This document shows positions 40,658-57,714 of a stretch of 64,000 nt of DNA, one piece after another (positions within the stretch are counted from its first letter, which is position 1; the number at the start of each line of letters is the position of its first letter). Under the pieces are notes generated by a model, which was not told the origin of the DNA, ran no database searches, and was given only the letters and a program-made list of their open reading frames with translations. The stretch spans positions 45,782,309-45,846,308 of the forward strand of contig CM039512.1 in assembly GCA_022432975.1 (NCBI GenBank). The letters run 5' to 3'. Both the position numbers and the translations under genes were made by a program. This stretch comes from Begonia masoniana (taxonomy: Eukaryota; Streptophyta; Magnoliopsida; Cucurbitales; Begoniaceae).

Positions 40658-42925
40658 TGATGAGAACCACGGGTATATGAAACCGAGACCCTTCAACAAC
40701 GCGGAATTAGAAACTCAGGAACGCCTGTGAAATCAAGTATAAGGAACTTGACCCCAATCGAACCTTGCCGACGGAACCAAAGTTATCAAACAAGGAGCTT
40801 GACCCGTAACCGAAAATGGGTTTAGAAACTTTCTAAAACTATAATTAAGAAACTTTCTAAAACTATAATTAAGAAACTTTCTAAAACTATAATTAAGAAA
40901 CTTTCTAAAACTATAATTAAGAAACTTTCTAAAACTATAATTAAGAAACTTTCTAAAACTATAATTAAGAAACTTTCTAAAACTATAATTAAGAAACTTT
41001 CTAAAACTATAATTAAGAAACTTTCTAAAACTATAATTAAGAAACTTTCTAAAACTATAATTAAGAAACTTTCTAAAACTATAATTAAGAAACTTTCTAA
41101 AACTATAATTAAGAAACTTTCTAAAACTATAATTAAGAAACTTTCTAAAACTATAATTAAGAAACTTTCTAAAACTATAATTAAGAAACTTTCTAAAACT
41201 ATAATTAAGAAACTTTCTAAAACTATAATTAAGAAACTTTCTAAAACTATAATTAAGAAACTTTCTAAAACTATAATTAAGAAACTTTCTAAAACTATAA
41301 TTAAGAAACTTTCTAAAACTATAATTAAGAAACTTTCTAAAACTATAATTAAGAAACTTTCTAAAACTATAATTAAGAAACTTTCTAAAACTATAATTAA
41401 GAAACTTTCTAAAACTATAATTAAGAAACTTTCTAAAACTATAATTAAGAAACTTTCTAAAACTATAATTAAGAAACTTTCTAAAACTATAATTAAGAAA
41501 CTTTCTAAAACTATAATTAAGAAACTTTCTAAAACTATAATTAAGAAACTTTCTAAAACTATAATTAAGAAACTTTCTAAAACTATAATTAAGAAACTTT
41601 CTAAAACTATAATTAAGAAACTTTCTAAAACTATAATTAAGAAACTTTCTAAAACTATAATTAAGAAACTTTCTAAAACTATAATTAAGAAACTTTCTAA
41701 AACTATAATTAAGAAACTTTCTAAAACTATAATTAAGAAACTTTCTAAAACTATAATTAAGAAACTTTCTAAAACTATAATTAAGAAACTTTCTAAAACT
41801 ATAATTAAGAAACTTTCTAAAACTATAATTAAGAAACTTTCTAAAACTATAATTAAGAAACTTTCTAAAACTATAATTAAGAAACTTTCTAAAACTATAA
41901 TTAAGAAACTTTCTAAAACTATAATTAAGAAACTTTCTAAAACTATAATTAAGAAACTTTCTAAAACTATAATTAAGAAACTTTCTAAAACTATAATTAA
42001 GAAACTTTCTAAAACTATAATTAAGAAACTTTCTAAAACTATAATTAAGAAACTTTCTAAAACTATAATTAAGAAACTTTCTAAAACTATAATTAAGAAA
42101 CTTTCTAAAACTATAATTAAGAAACTTTCTAAAACTATAATTAAGAAACTTTCTAAAACTATAATTAAGAAACTTTCTAAAACTATAATTAAGAAACTTT
42201 CTAAAACTATAATTAAGAAACTTTCTAAAACTATAATTAAGAAACTTTCTAAAACTATAATTAAGAAACTTTCTAAAACTATAATTAAGAAACTTTCTAA
42301 AACTATAATTAAGAAACTTTCTAAAACTATAATTAAGAAACTTTCTAAAACTATAATTAAGAAACTTTCTAAAACTATAATTAAGAAACTTTCTAAAACT
42401 ATAATTAAGAAACTTTCTAAAACTATAATTAAGAAACTTTCTAAAACTATAATTAAGAAACTTTCTAAAACTATAATTAAGAAACTTTCTAAAACTATAA
42501 TTAAGAAACTTTCTAAAACTATAATTAAGAAACTTTCTAAAACTATAATTAAGAAACTTTCTAAAACTATAATTAAGAAACTTTCTAAAACTATAATTAA
42601 GAAACTTTCTAAAACTATAATTAGGAAATAATTGCTTGCCAAATTTGTTTTGTTGTTGTGCTTCCATCTCTCTTGCCACTAATCTTTGGTAGATTTTCAG
42701 TCTCTTCGTATCTTTTCTTCCCAAGCATCCTCTGTCTACTTAACAATTTAGTAATTTCAGCTCCTTTTTGGAAGAATCTTTCTTTTGTATTCTAATAATC
42801 AATCAATCCAGTTAGGACTTCTGCATTTTCCTGTTTCTTGATTCTTATCTTGTCATTTGCACGCCAATACCTTGACTGGATCTTTAACTTTGGGCTTGGA
42901 TTGTTTGGCACTCTGATTCACATCA
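40658..42925 (-). repeat. LTR1 (3' LTR of the compound gypsy)
   Basis: 2268 bp with ends TGATGAG..CACATCA. On the minus strand it is preceded by the purine tract GGAGGAGAGAGGGA (plus 42926-42939). It consists of 167 bp of unique sequence, a 1.8-kb 24-bp array and 300 bp of unique sequence. Compared with LTR3 it lacks about 220 bp carrying the putative TATA box (58263-58485). Confidence 0.88.
40825..42624 (-). repeat. 24-bp tandem array, about 75 units (LTR1)
   Basis: The unit is GAAACTTTCTAAAACT followed by ATAATTAA, perfectly repeated. The minus-strand open frames it creates (SFRKFLNY and FLIIVLES repeats) arise because 24 is divisible by three and the unit has no stop in those frames. Confidence 0.95.
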
Positions 42926-42941
42926 TCCCTCTCTCCTCCAA

Positions 42942-45900
42942 AAGATTCGTCCTCGAATCCCCTGCATCAAGAAAGATAAGTCCAGAACATTAAAGTAGCA
43001 CTGTACATTACCATATTCACTAGGTAATCAATCTTGTAAGCATTGTCATGGATGCGTTCCAACACTTGGAAGGGATCCATCTCCTCGAGGTTGCAACTTG
43101 TTCTTTCTTTTGTTGGCAAATCTTTCTTTCCTTAAGTGAATCCAAACCCAATCTCCAGGTTCGAAAATAACTTTCACTCGATGCTTGTTTGCTTGTCTTG
43201 CATAATGTTCATTCTTTTTCTCAATGTTTTCCCTTACCCTTGCATGTAGTTCCCTAACAAATTCGGCTCTTTTCTTTCCATCAAAATTAACAAACTCGTT
43301 AGTTGGCAAAGGTAACATATCCATTGGAGTTATAGGATTAAAACCATAAACAATTTCAAATGGTGAATAAGATGTAGTAGAATGAACAACCCTATTATAT
43401 GCAAACTCAACATGTGGTAAACATTTTTCCCATTGTTTTAAGTTCTTAGAAATAATGGCTCTCAACAAAGTAGAAAGTGTTCTATTTACTACCTCGGTTT
43501 GTCCATCCGTTTGAGGGTGTGCTACGGTTGAGAATAAAAGTTTAGTGCCTAACTTATTCCACAGAGTTCTCCAAAAGTGACTCAAAAACTTAACATCTCG
43601 ATCACTTACAATAGTTTTAGGTAAGCCATGTAACCGCACAATCTCTTTAAAGAATAAATCCGCAACATGTGTAGCATCATTAGTTTTTGAACATGCAATA
43701 AAATGTGCCATCTTACTAAACCTATCAACAACAACAAAAATACTATCCTTTCCACTTTGAGTTCTCGGCAAACCTATAACAAAATCCATAGAAATATCAA
43801 TCCAAGGTTGAGTAGGTATTGGGAGAGGAGTATACATTCCATGTGGTTTGATTTTGATTTAGCTTTTCTACACTCAATACATTTATCACAAATTAATTGC
43901 ACATCATGTCTCATCTTAGGCCAATAAAAATGCTCACATAAAACATCCAAGGTTTTGCTTACTCCAAAATGTCCCATCAATCCACCTCCATGAGTTTCTC
44001 TAACAAATAATTCTCTCAAAGAACACTTAGGAATACAAAGCTTATCTTTCTTAAATAGATAACCATCATGCCTATAATAATCACCATATGCAACTTTTTC
44101 ACATAATTTCCAAATTTCACTAAAATCTGAATCTACTACATATAATTCTTTAATAAGTTCAAATCCAAGCAATTTAGATTGTAAGGAGGTTACGAGTACA
44201 TACCTTCGAGACAATGCATCGGCCACTACATTTTCCTTACCTTTTTTATATTTGATCACGTATGGAAATGTTTCAATGAATTCCATCCATTTTGCGTGCC
44301 TTTTGTGTAGTTTTCCTTGCGACTTCAAGTGCTTCAAACTCTCATGATCGGAATGAATAATAAATTCTTTTGGCCACAAATAATGTTGCCATGTTTGAAG
44401 TGCGCGAACTAAGGCATACAATTCCTTGTCATATGTGGGGTAGTTCAAAGCTGCTCCATTAAGCTTCTCGCTAAAGTAAGCAATAGCTTGGAATCCTGCA
44501 TTAAAACACCACCAATACCTTTTCCCGACGCATCACATTCAATCTCAAAAGCTTTATCAAAATTAGGTAAAACAAGTAATGGTGCATTAGTAAGTTTACC
44601 TTTAGGAGATTAAAGCTTGTTCATGTATTTCAGTCCACTTAAATTCAACATTCTTCTTTACAAGATCATTTAAGGGAGCCGCAATGGTGCTAAAATCTTT
44701 AACAAACCTCCTGTAAAAGCTTGCTAATCCATGAAAACTTCTTACCTCGTTGGCATTCTTTGGTCTTGGCCATTCCTTAATTGCCTTAACTTTTTCTTCA
44801 TCCACCGATACTCCACTTGAACTAACTACAAACCAAGAAACACTACCGAATCCATGCAAAATGTGCACTTCTTTAAGTTAGCGTATAGTTGATTTTCTCG
44901 TAAAGCATTAAAAACTAAATTCAAGTGTTTAACATGTGCATCTTGAGTTTTACTATAAACCAAGATATCATCAAAGTACACAACAACAAACTTTCCAATA
45001 AAAGATCTCAACACATGATTCATCAATCTCATAAAAGTACTTGGTGCATTAGACAAACCAAATGGCATTACTAACCACTCATAAAGACCATATTTAGTTT
45101 TAAAGGCAGTTTTCCATTCATCTCCCTCTTTCATGCGAATTTGATAATATCCATTCTTTAGATCAATTTTTGAAAATAAGCATGCACCATGTAACTCATC
45201 AAGCATATCATCCAATCTAGGAATAGGGTGTCGATACTTTACCGTGATCTTGTTGATAGCTCGACAATCAACACACATTCGCCAAGTTCCATCTTTCTTG
45301 GAACTAAGATGACGGGAACTGAGCATGGACTAAGGCTTTCCTTTACAAATCCTTTCTCAACTAGTTCATCCACTTGCTTTTGAATTTCCTTAGTTTCTTC
45401 GGGATTAGCTCGATATGCCGGTCGATTAGGAATTGATGCTCCCGGCATGAAATCTATTTGATGTTCAATCCCTCTCAACGGAGGTAACCCTTTCGGTAAT
45501 TCTTCAGGAAACACATCCTCAAATTCCTGCAAAAGAGAAGAAACAACACTCGGAATAGATTGAGTTAGCTCATTAGTCGCAAGATAAACATCTTTGTACA
45601 ACAATACAAGTACTTCTTGCCTCGCTATCATCACACTTTTAACCTCACTTTTTCTTGCCATTCCACTTATTCTCCACTCTCCTCTTGTTTTCTCTCACTC
45701 TCGTTTTTTCTCTCTTTGCACTCTTTTTTCTCTCTTTCACTCTTCTTTTCACTCACTCTATTCTCTTCTTTTTCATGTTTTTGCTCACTCAATGACTTTT
45801 CTCTCTTTTTGAATTCTTTTGCAATCCTATCTGATCCTCACTAGCCTCCCATGGTTTTAGTGGTTTGAGAATATCTTCCGACCATTTTGATCAAAGGAGT

Positions 45901-46303
45901 ACTCATTCTTGAAACCATTGTGCTTGACGTTTCTATCAAATTGCCATGGTCTCCCCAAAAGGATATGTGTAGCTTGCATGGGTACTACATCGCAAAGAAC
46001 CTCATCTTTGTACTTACCAATTGCGATTCCAACCTTCACTTGCTTAGTTACTTTCACTTCTCCACAATCACTCAACCATTGTAGCTTGTATGGCTTAGGA
46101 TGCTTAACGGTTTCCAAGCTCAATTTTTCTACTAATAAAGTGCTAGCAACGTTAGTACAACTCCCACTATCAATTATCAAACTACATACCTTGTTATTCA
46201 CGTGGCATCTAGTGTGAAATATATTTTCCCTTTGCACTTTATCTCCATCCTCATTGGCTTGAACGTTGAGTATACGTCTAGTGATCAACAATTCTCCTCT
46301 CAC
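42942..46303 (-). pseudogene. Pol of the compound gypsy, copy 1
   Basis: Minus strand. Protease: SLIIDSGSCTNVAST and [70 protein letters not shown] and the catalytic [12 protein letters not shown]. RNase [11 protein letters not shown]. Integrase: [64 protein letters not shown] and [17 protein letters not shown]. At least five frameshifts split it (near 43085, 43840, 44480, 44600, 44850, 45300). Most are one-base losses in short homopolymers relative to copy 2. After KLQPRGDG the frame reads [13 protein letters not shown] and runs open through the purine tract into LTR1. Confidence 0.92.
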
Positions 46304-47360
46304 GGGTTCTCTATATCCACGTCGCTACAATCTTCTAATGGTGGCATTTCATCGTCACTTGAACTTACACTTGCTATATCACCATTATCCAAATAATCAT
46401 AGCTCTTTTATTCGGACAATTAGAAGCACTATGGCCAAAACCTTGACATCTAAACATTTGATCTCTCGAGACTTAATAGGAGTGGAAGTCTCGGTTTTAC
46501 CTTTTATTGGGGGTGGTATCGATGTCGTGGTTTTCCCTTTGAACTCCTCCTTCGGTCTTGAATTAGGCTTACACTCCTCCAATTAGATTCCATGAAGAGT
46601 TTGGGTTGATCCGATCTTAGAGTTCCTTGATTTCAATTGCCTCTCAACTTTGATGGACTTGTGCAACAATTCTTCTAAATCCACATAATGATGCAAATCC
46701 ACAATGTCAGCGATTTCTCTATTTAACCTCCAATGAATCGTGCCATTGTCGCTTCATCATCCTCGTCACTCTAGCCCTTACCATGGCTACCTCCAACTCT
46801 TTGTAATATTCCTCTACACTTTTGATTCCTTGAGTCAAACCTGTAGTTTCCTACACGCATCTCGATAATAGTGGTTAGGAATAATCTTTTGCGCATTTGT
46901 ACCTTCATATCATCCCATGTGCGTATGGGTTGTTCTCCATACCTTTTTCGTGTTTTCACTAATTGATCCCACCATATGCTTGCATAATCCGTGAATTCCA
47001 TCGACACTAATTTGATCTTTTTCTCCTCAGTGTAGTTATGACATTCAAACATCTGTTCAACTTTTCTTTCCCATTCTATATAAAGTTCGGGATCACTTTA
47101 CCTTGAAAGAGGGCTGATCGTTTTGATGTTGCTTAGATTGCATCCTTCACGGTTTGTTCGCATATCTCTCTTTCTGTAAGTTGCCATCCTGTACTCGGCA
47201 TCCCCATAGTAATGCTCCATTGGTGATTTGCCCCTTTGTGCACGGCTATTAGAAGGCGACTTTATTCTTTCATACCTCATGTCTAAATTCTTAATTTGCT
47301 CTTGTATAGCCTTCATGTACATCTCCAGATCAAAGTTAGCACGTCTTTCATTCACACTGG
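46304..47360 (-). pseudogene. Gag of the compound gypsy, copy 1
   Basis: The minus strand includes NLDMRYERIKSPSNSRAQRG near the N-terminus, then MFECHNYTEEKKIKLVSMEF and TDYASIWWDQLVKTRKRYGE (Gag domain), and the basic tail RPKEEFKGKTTTS. Frameshifts near 46760, 46860 and 47090 break it. The start is lost: the sequence passes from ERRANFD into the poly(A) block rather than to a Met as in copy 2. Copy 1 of the zinc knuckle is frameshifted (about 46400-46460). Confidence 0.85.
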
Positions 47361-47362
47361 TG

Positions 47363-49226
<1,864 letters not shown>

Positions 49227-49259
49227 AATAAAGATAGAAACTTGAATCTAGGAGCCAAA

Positions 49260-49271
49260 GCTCTGATACCA
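49260..49271 (-). other. Primer-binding site of compound gypsy copy 1
   Basis: Minus-strand TGGTATCAGAGC, two bases from the LTR2 edge (CTCATCA at 49274 on the plus strand as TGATGAG). It fixes the minus orientation and the LTR end. Confidence 0.85.
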
Positions 49272-49396
49272 AATGATGAGAACCACGGGTATATGAAACC
49301 CGAGACCCTTCAACAACGCGGAATTAGAAACTCAGGAACGCCTGTGAAATCAAGTATAAGGAACTTGACCCCAATCGAACCTTGCCGACGGAACCA

Positions 49397-51292
<1,896 letters not shown>

Positions 51293-51375
51293 TTTTTTTT
51301 TTTTTCTCAATGTTTTCCTTACCCTTGCATGTAGTTCCCTAACAAATTCGGCTCTTTTCTTTCCATCAAAATTAA

Positions 51376-52599
51376 GAAACTTTCTAAAACTATAATTAAG
51401 AAACTTTCTAAAACTATAATTAAGAAACTTTCTAAAACTATAATTAAGAAACTTTCTAAAACTATAATTAAGAAACTTTCTAAAACTATAATTAAGAAAC
51501 TTTCTAAAACTATAATTAAGAAACTTTCTAAAACTATAATTAAGAAACTTTCTAAAACTATAATTAAGAAACTTTCTAAAACTATAATTAAGAAACTTTC
51601 TAAAACTATAATTAAGAAACTTTCTAAAACTATAATTAAGAAACTTTCTAAAACTATAATTAAGAAACTTTCTAAAACTATAATTAAGAAACTTTCTAAA
51701 ACTATAATTAAGAAACTTTCTAAAACTATAATTAAGAAACTTTCTAAAACTATAATTAAGAAACTTTCTAAAACTATAATTAAGAAACTTTCTAAAACTA
51801 TAATTAAGAAACTTTCTAAAACTATAATTAAGAAACTTTCTAAAACTATAATTAAGAAACTTTCTAAAACTATAATTAAGAAACTTTCTAAAACTATAAT
51901 TAAGAAACTTTCTAAAACTATAATTAAGAAACTTTCTAAAACTATAATTAAGAAACTTTCTAAAACTATAATTAAGAAACTTTCTAAAACTATAATTAAG
52001 AAACTTTCTAAAACTATAATTAAGAAACTTTCTAAAACTATAATTAAGAAACTTTCTAAAACTATAATTAAGAAACTTTCTAAAACTATAATTAAGAAAC
52101 TTTCTAAAACTATAATTAAGAAACTTTCTAAAACTATAATTAAGAAACTTTCTAAAACTATAATTAAGAAACTTTCTAAAACTATAATTAAGAAACTTTC
52201 TAAAACTATAATTAAGAAACTTTCTAAAACTATAATTAAGAAACTTTCTAAAACTATAATTAAGAAACTTTCTAAAACTATAATTAAGAAACTTTCTAAA
52301 ACTATAATTAAGAAACTTTCTAAAACTATAATTAAGAAACTTTCTAAAACTATAATTAAGAAACTTTCTAAAACTATAATTAAGAAACTTTCTAAAACTA
52401 TAATTAAGAAACTTTCTAAAACTATAATTAAGAAACTTTCTAAAACTATAATTAAGAAACTTTCTAAAACTATAATTAAGAAACTTTCTAAAACTATAAT
52501 TAAGAAACTTTCTAAAACTATAATTAAGAAACTTTCTAAAACTATAATTAAGAAACTTTCTAAAACTATAATTAAGAAACTTTCTAAAACTATAATTAG
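51376..52599 (-). repeat. 24-bp tandem array, about 51 units (LTR2)
   Basis: Same unit as at 40825, perfectly repeated. On its left it joins a fragment of integrase (TCCATCAAAATTAA) instead of LTR sequence, using the shared ATTAA. Confidence 0.93.
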
Positions 52600-52617
52600 G
52601 AAATAATTGCTTGCCAA

Positions 52618-55600
52618 TTTGTTCTTTCTTTTGTTGGCAAATCTTTCTTTCCTTAAGTGAATCCAAACCCAATCTCCAGGTTCGAAAATAACTTTCACTC
52701 GATGCTTGTTTGCTTGTCTTGCACAATGTTCATTCTTTTTCTCAATGTTTTCCCTTACCCTTGCATGTAGTTCCCTAACAAATTCGGCTCTTTTCTTTCC
52801 ATCAAAATTAACAAACTCGTTAGTTGGCAAAGGTAACATATCCATTGGAGTTATAGGATTAAAACCATAAACAATTTCAAATGGTGAATAAGATGTAGGA
52901 GAATGAACAACCCTATTATATGCAAACTCAACATGTGGTAAACATTTTTCCCATTGTTTTAAGTTCTTAGAAATAATGGCTCTCAACAAAGTAGAAAGTG
53001 TTCTATTTACTACCTCGGTTTGTCCATCCGTTTGAGGGTGTGCTACGGTTGAGAATAAAAGTTTAGTGCCTAACTTATTCCACAGAGTTCTCCAAAAGTG
53101 ACTCAAAAACTTAACATCTCGATCACTTACAATAGTTTTAGGTAAGCCATGTAACCGCACAATCTCTTTAAAGAATAAATCCGCAACATGTGTAGCATCA
53201 TTAGTTTTTGAACATGCAATAAAATGTGCCATCTTACTAAACCTATCAACAACAACAAAAATACTATCCTTTCCACTTTGAGTTCTCGGCAAACCTATAA
53301 CAAAATCCATAGAAATATCAATCCAAGGTTGAGTAGGTATTGGGAGAGGAGTATACATTCCATGTGGTTTGATTTTTTATTTAGCTTTTCTACACTCAAT
53401 ACATTTATCACAAATTAATTGCACATCATGTCTCATCTTAGGCCAATAAAAATGCTCACATAAAACATCCAAGGTTTTGCTTACTCCAAAATGTCCCATC
53501 AATCCACCTCCATGAGTTTCTCTAACAAATAATTCTCTCAAAGAACACTTAGAAATACAAAGCTTATCTTTCTTAAATAGATAACCATCATGCCTATAAT
53601 AATCACCATATGCAACTTTTTCACATAATTTCCAAATTTCACTAAAATCTGAATCTACTACATATAATTCTTTAATAAGTTCAAATCCAAGCAATTTAGA
53701 TTGTAAGGAGGTTACGAGTACATACCTTCGAGACAATGCATCGGCCACTACATTTTCCTTACCTTTTTTATATTTGATCACGTATGGAAATGTTTCAATG
53801 AATTCCATCCATTTTGCGTGCCTTTTGTGTAGTTTTCCTTGCGACTTCAAGTGCTTCAAACTCTCATGATCGGAATGAATAATAAATTCTTTTGGCCACA
53901 AATAATGTTGCCATGTTTGAAGTGCGCGAACTAAGGCATACAATTCCTTGTCATATGTGGGGTAGTTCAAAGCTGCTCCATTAAGCTTCTCGCTAAAGTA
54001 AGCAATAGGCTTCGAATCCTGCATTAAAACACCACCAACACCTTTTCCCGACGCATCACATTCAATCTCAAAAGCTTTATCAAAATTAGGTAAAACAAGT
54101 AATGGTGCATTAGTAAGTTTACCTTTTAGGAGATTAAAAGCTTGTTCATGTATTTCAGTCCACTTAAATTCAACATTCTTCTTTACAAGATCATTTAAGG
54201 GAGCCGCAATGGTGCTAAAATCTTTAACAAACCTCCTGTAAAAGCTTGCTAATCCATGAAAACTTCTTACCTCGTTGGCATTCTTTGGTCTTGGCCATTC
54301 CTTAATTGCCTTAACTTTTTCTTCATCCACCGATACTCCACTTGAACTAACTACAAAACCAAGAAACACTACCGAATCCATGCAAAATGTGCACTTCTTT
54401 AAGTTAGCGTATAGTTGATTTTCTCGTAAAGCATTAAAAACTAAATTCAAGTGTTTAACATGTGCATCTTGAGTTTTACTATAAACCAAGATATCATCAA
54501 AGTACACAACAACAAACTTCCAATAAAAGATCTCAACACATGATTCATCAATCTCATAAAAGTACTTGGTGCATTAGACAAACCAAATGGCATTACTAAC
54601 CACTCATAAAGACCATATTTAGTTTTAAAGGCAGTTTTCCATTCATCTCCCTCTTTCATGCGAATTTGATAATATCCATTCTTTAGATCAATTTTTGAAA
54701 ATAAGCATGCACCATGTAACTCATCAAGCATATCATCCAATCTAGGAATAGGGTGTCGATACTTTACCGTGATCTTGTTGATAGCTCGACAATCAACACA
54801 CATTCGCCAAGTTCCATCTTTCTTTGGAACTAAGATAACAGGAACTGAGCATGGACTAAGGCTTTCCTTTACAAATCCTTTCTCAACTAGTTCATCCACT
54901 TGCTTTTGAATTTCCTTAGTTTCTTCGGGATTAGCTCGATATGCCGGTCGATTAGGAATTGATGCTCCCGGCATGAAATCTATTTGATGTTCAATCCCTC
55001 TCAACGGAGGTAATCCTTTCGGTAATTCTTCAGGAAACACATCCTCAAATTCCTGCAAAAGAGAAGAAACAACACTCGGAATAGATTGAGTTAGCTCATT
55101 AGTTGCAAGATAAACATCTTTGTACAACAATACAAGTACTTCTTGCCTCGCTATCATCACACTTTTAACCTCACTTTTTCTTGCCATTCCACTTATTCTC
55201 CCACTCTCCTCTTGTTTTCTCTCACTCTCGTTTTTTCTCTCTTTGCACTCTTTTTTCTCTCTTTCACTCTTCTTTTCACTCACTCTATTATCTTCTTTTT
55301 CATGTTTTTGCTCACTCAATAACTTTTCTCTCTTTTTGAATTCTTTTGCAATCCTATCTTGATCCTCACTAGCCTCCCATGGTTTTAGTGGTTTGAGAAT
55401 TATCTTCCGACCATTTTGATCAAAGGAGTACTCATTCTTGAAACCATTGTACTTGACGTTTCTATCAAATTGCCATGGTCTCCCCAAAAGGATATGTGTA
55501 GCTTGCATGGGTACTACATCGCAAAGAACCTCATCTTTGTACTTACCAATTGCGATTCCAACCTTCACTTGCTTAGTTACTTTCACTTCTCCACAATCAC

Positions 55601-55992
55601 TCAACCATTGTAGCTTGTATGGCTTAGGATGCTTAACGGTTTCCAAGCTCAATTTTTCTACTAATAAAGTGCTAGCAACGTTAGTACAACTCCCACTATC
55701 AATTATCAAACTACATACCTTGTTATTCACGTGGCATCTAGTGTGAAATATATTTTCCCTTTGCACTTTATCTCCATCCTCATTGGCTTGAACGTTGAGT
55801 ATACGTCTAGTGATCAACAATTCCCCTCTCACGGGTTCCTCTATATCCACGTCGCTACAATCTTCTAATGGTGGCATTTCATTGTCACTTGAACTTACAC
55901 TTGCTATATCACCATTATCCAAAATAATCATAGCTCTTTTATTCGGACAATTAGAAGCAATATGGCCAAAACCTTGACATCTAAAACATTTG
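52618..55992 (-). pseudogene. Zinc knuckle and pol of the compound gypsy, copy 2
   Basis: The best-preserved pol of this family. On the minus strand the zinc knuckle CFRCQGFGHIASNC (near 55985-55944) runs into protease (LIIDSGSCTNVAS), RT ([38 protein letters not shown]), RNase H ([24 protein letters not shown]) and integrase ([44 protein letters not shown]). Defects are few: a stop at the very start (TAG where copy 1 has GAG), a one-T deletion at about 54517 just before YFDDILVYS, and an in-frame TAA at about 53376 after CRKAK. The 3' end is cut at KRKNKL, where it fuses to LTR2 sequence. Chromovirus-type; clade possibly CRM or Reina. Confidence 0.93.
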
Positions 55993-56905
55993 ATCTATCG
56001 AGACTTAATAGGAGTGGAAGTCTCGGTTTTACCTTTTATGGGGGTGGTATACGATGTCGTGGTTTTCCCTTTGAACTCCTCCTTCGGTCTTGAATTAGGC
56101 TTATCACTCCTCCAATTAGATTTCCATGAAGAGTTTGGGGTTGATCCGATCTTAGAGTTCCTTGATTTCAATTGCCTCTCAACTTTGATGGACTTGTGCA
56201 ACAATTCTTCTAAATCCACATAATGATGCAAATCCACAATGTCAGCGATTTCTCTATTTAAACCTCCAATGAATCGTGTCATTGTCGCTTCATCATCCTC
56301 GTCCACTCTAGCCCTTACCATGGCTACCTCCAACTCTTTGTAATATTCCTCTACACTTTTGATTCCTTGAGTCAAACCCTGTAGTTTCCTACACGCATCT
56401 CGATAATAGTGGTTAGGAATAAATCTTTTGCGCATTTGTACCTTCATATCATCCCATGTGCGTATGGGTTGTTCTCCATACCTTTTTCGTGTTTTCACTA
56501 ATTGATCCCACCATATGTTTGCATAATCCGTGAATTCTATCGAACTAATTTGATCTTTTTCTCCTCAGTGTAGTTATGACATTCAAACATTTGTTCAACT
56601 TTTCTTTCCCATTGTATATAAAGTTCGGGATCACTTTTACCTTGAAAAGGAGGGATGATCGTTTTGATGTTGCTTAGATTTCCATCCTCACGGTTTGTTC
56701 TCGCATATCTCTCTCTTCTGTAATTGCCATCCTCGTAATCAGATTCCCCATAGTAATGCTCCATTGGTGATTTGCCCCTTTGTGCACGGCTATTAGAAGG
56801 CGACTTTATTCTTTCATACCTCATGTCTAAATTCTTAATTTGCTCTTGTATAGCCTTCATGTACATCTCCATATCAAAGTTAGCACGTCTTTCCTCACTA
56901 CTCAT
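55993..56905 (-). pseudogene. Gag of the compound gypsy, copy 2
   Basis: The Met at 56905 (MSSEERRANFDMEMY) starts the minus-strand frame. Residues 1-30 form a charged helix. A basic Arg/Ser linker follows, then IIPPFQGKSDPELYIQWE, VEQMFECHNY and, after a frameshift near 56537, TRKRYGEQPIRTWDDM, FIPNHYYRDACRKLQGLTQG, VEEYYKELEVAM and a basic tail. This is the standard plant gypsy Gag plan, with the zinc knuckle just downstream in the same frame as the tail. One frameshift and one stop (about 55993) separate the parts. Confidence 0.9.
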
Positions 56906-57168
56906 AATTTCAAGGAAGAAAAATAAAAATTATTAGTGAACAAAAAAAAGTAAATAAACGGAACTCACTCACTCCCTCACGTGTTTACACTCGATTATAT
57001 GTCTCCCCACTAGTGTTTCCCTCAAATAATGGCTTTTATATGATAGTCTCACCCTCTTGCCTTTTACCACTCAATTTTCTCTTTAAGCTCTTTATGTAAA
57101 AACCTAATCAAGAGAAAAAATTCAACAAGCAAAAACAAGTAAGATCAAACTTTTTAACTCAAAAAATT

Positions 57169-57169
<1 letters not shown>
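56906..57169 (-). other. Leader of compound gypsy copy 2
   Basis: AT-rich and non-coding, directly upstream of the gag Met on the minus strand. It has no counterpart in copy 1, where poly(A) occupies the place. Confidence 0.5.
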
Positions 57170-57205
<36 letters not shown>

Positions 57206-57480
57206 CAAATTTCAATTTTTTTTTTTTTCAAATTTCAATTTTTTTTTTTTTCAAATTTCAATTTTTTTTTTTTTTCAAATTTCAATTTTTTTTTTTTTTT
57301 TTTTTTTTCAAATTTCAATTTTTTTTTTTTTCAAATTTCAATTTTTTTTTTTTTTTCAAATTTCAATTTTTTTTTTTTTTCAAATTTCAATTTTTTTTTT
57401 TTTCAAATTTCAATTTTTTTTTTTTTCAAATTTCAATTTTTTTTTTTTTTCAAATTTCAATTTTTTTTTTTTTTCAAATT

Positions 57481-57514
<34 letters not shown>

Positions 57515-57520
57515 CAAATT

Positions 57521-57555
<35 letters not shown>

Positions 57556-57561
57556 CAAATT

Positions 57562-57601
<40 letters not shown>

Positions 57602-57680
57602 CAAATTTCAATTTTTTTTTTTTTTTCAAATTTCAATTTTTTTTTTTTTTTTTCAAATTTCAATTTTTTTTTTTTTTGAA
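57170..57680. repeat. CAAATTTCAA units spaced by T runs
   Basis: About 18 copies of the 10-mer CAAATTTCAA separated by T runs of 11-35 bases. The 10-mer is constant while T-run length varies, as expected of slippage between fixed anchors. It lies in the leader between the primer-binding site and gag. Confidence 0.9.
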
Positions 57681-57714
57681 TTTTCAAAGAAAGAAACTCT
57701 AGAAGAAGAAGAAA

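Noticed and set aside
40733..42724. 663-aa minus-strand frame of SFRKFLNY repeats (also at 49310-52726)
   Set aside because: The 24-bp LTR array is in phase with codons, so any stop-free frame stays open. No sibling or context supports a protein.
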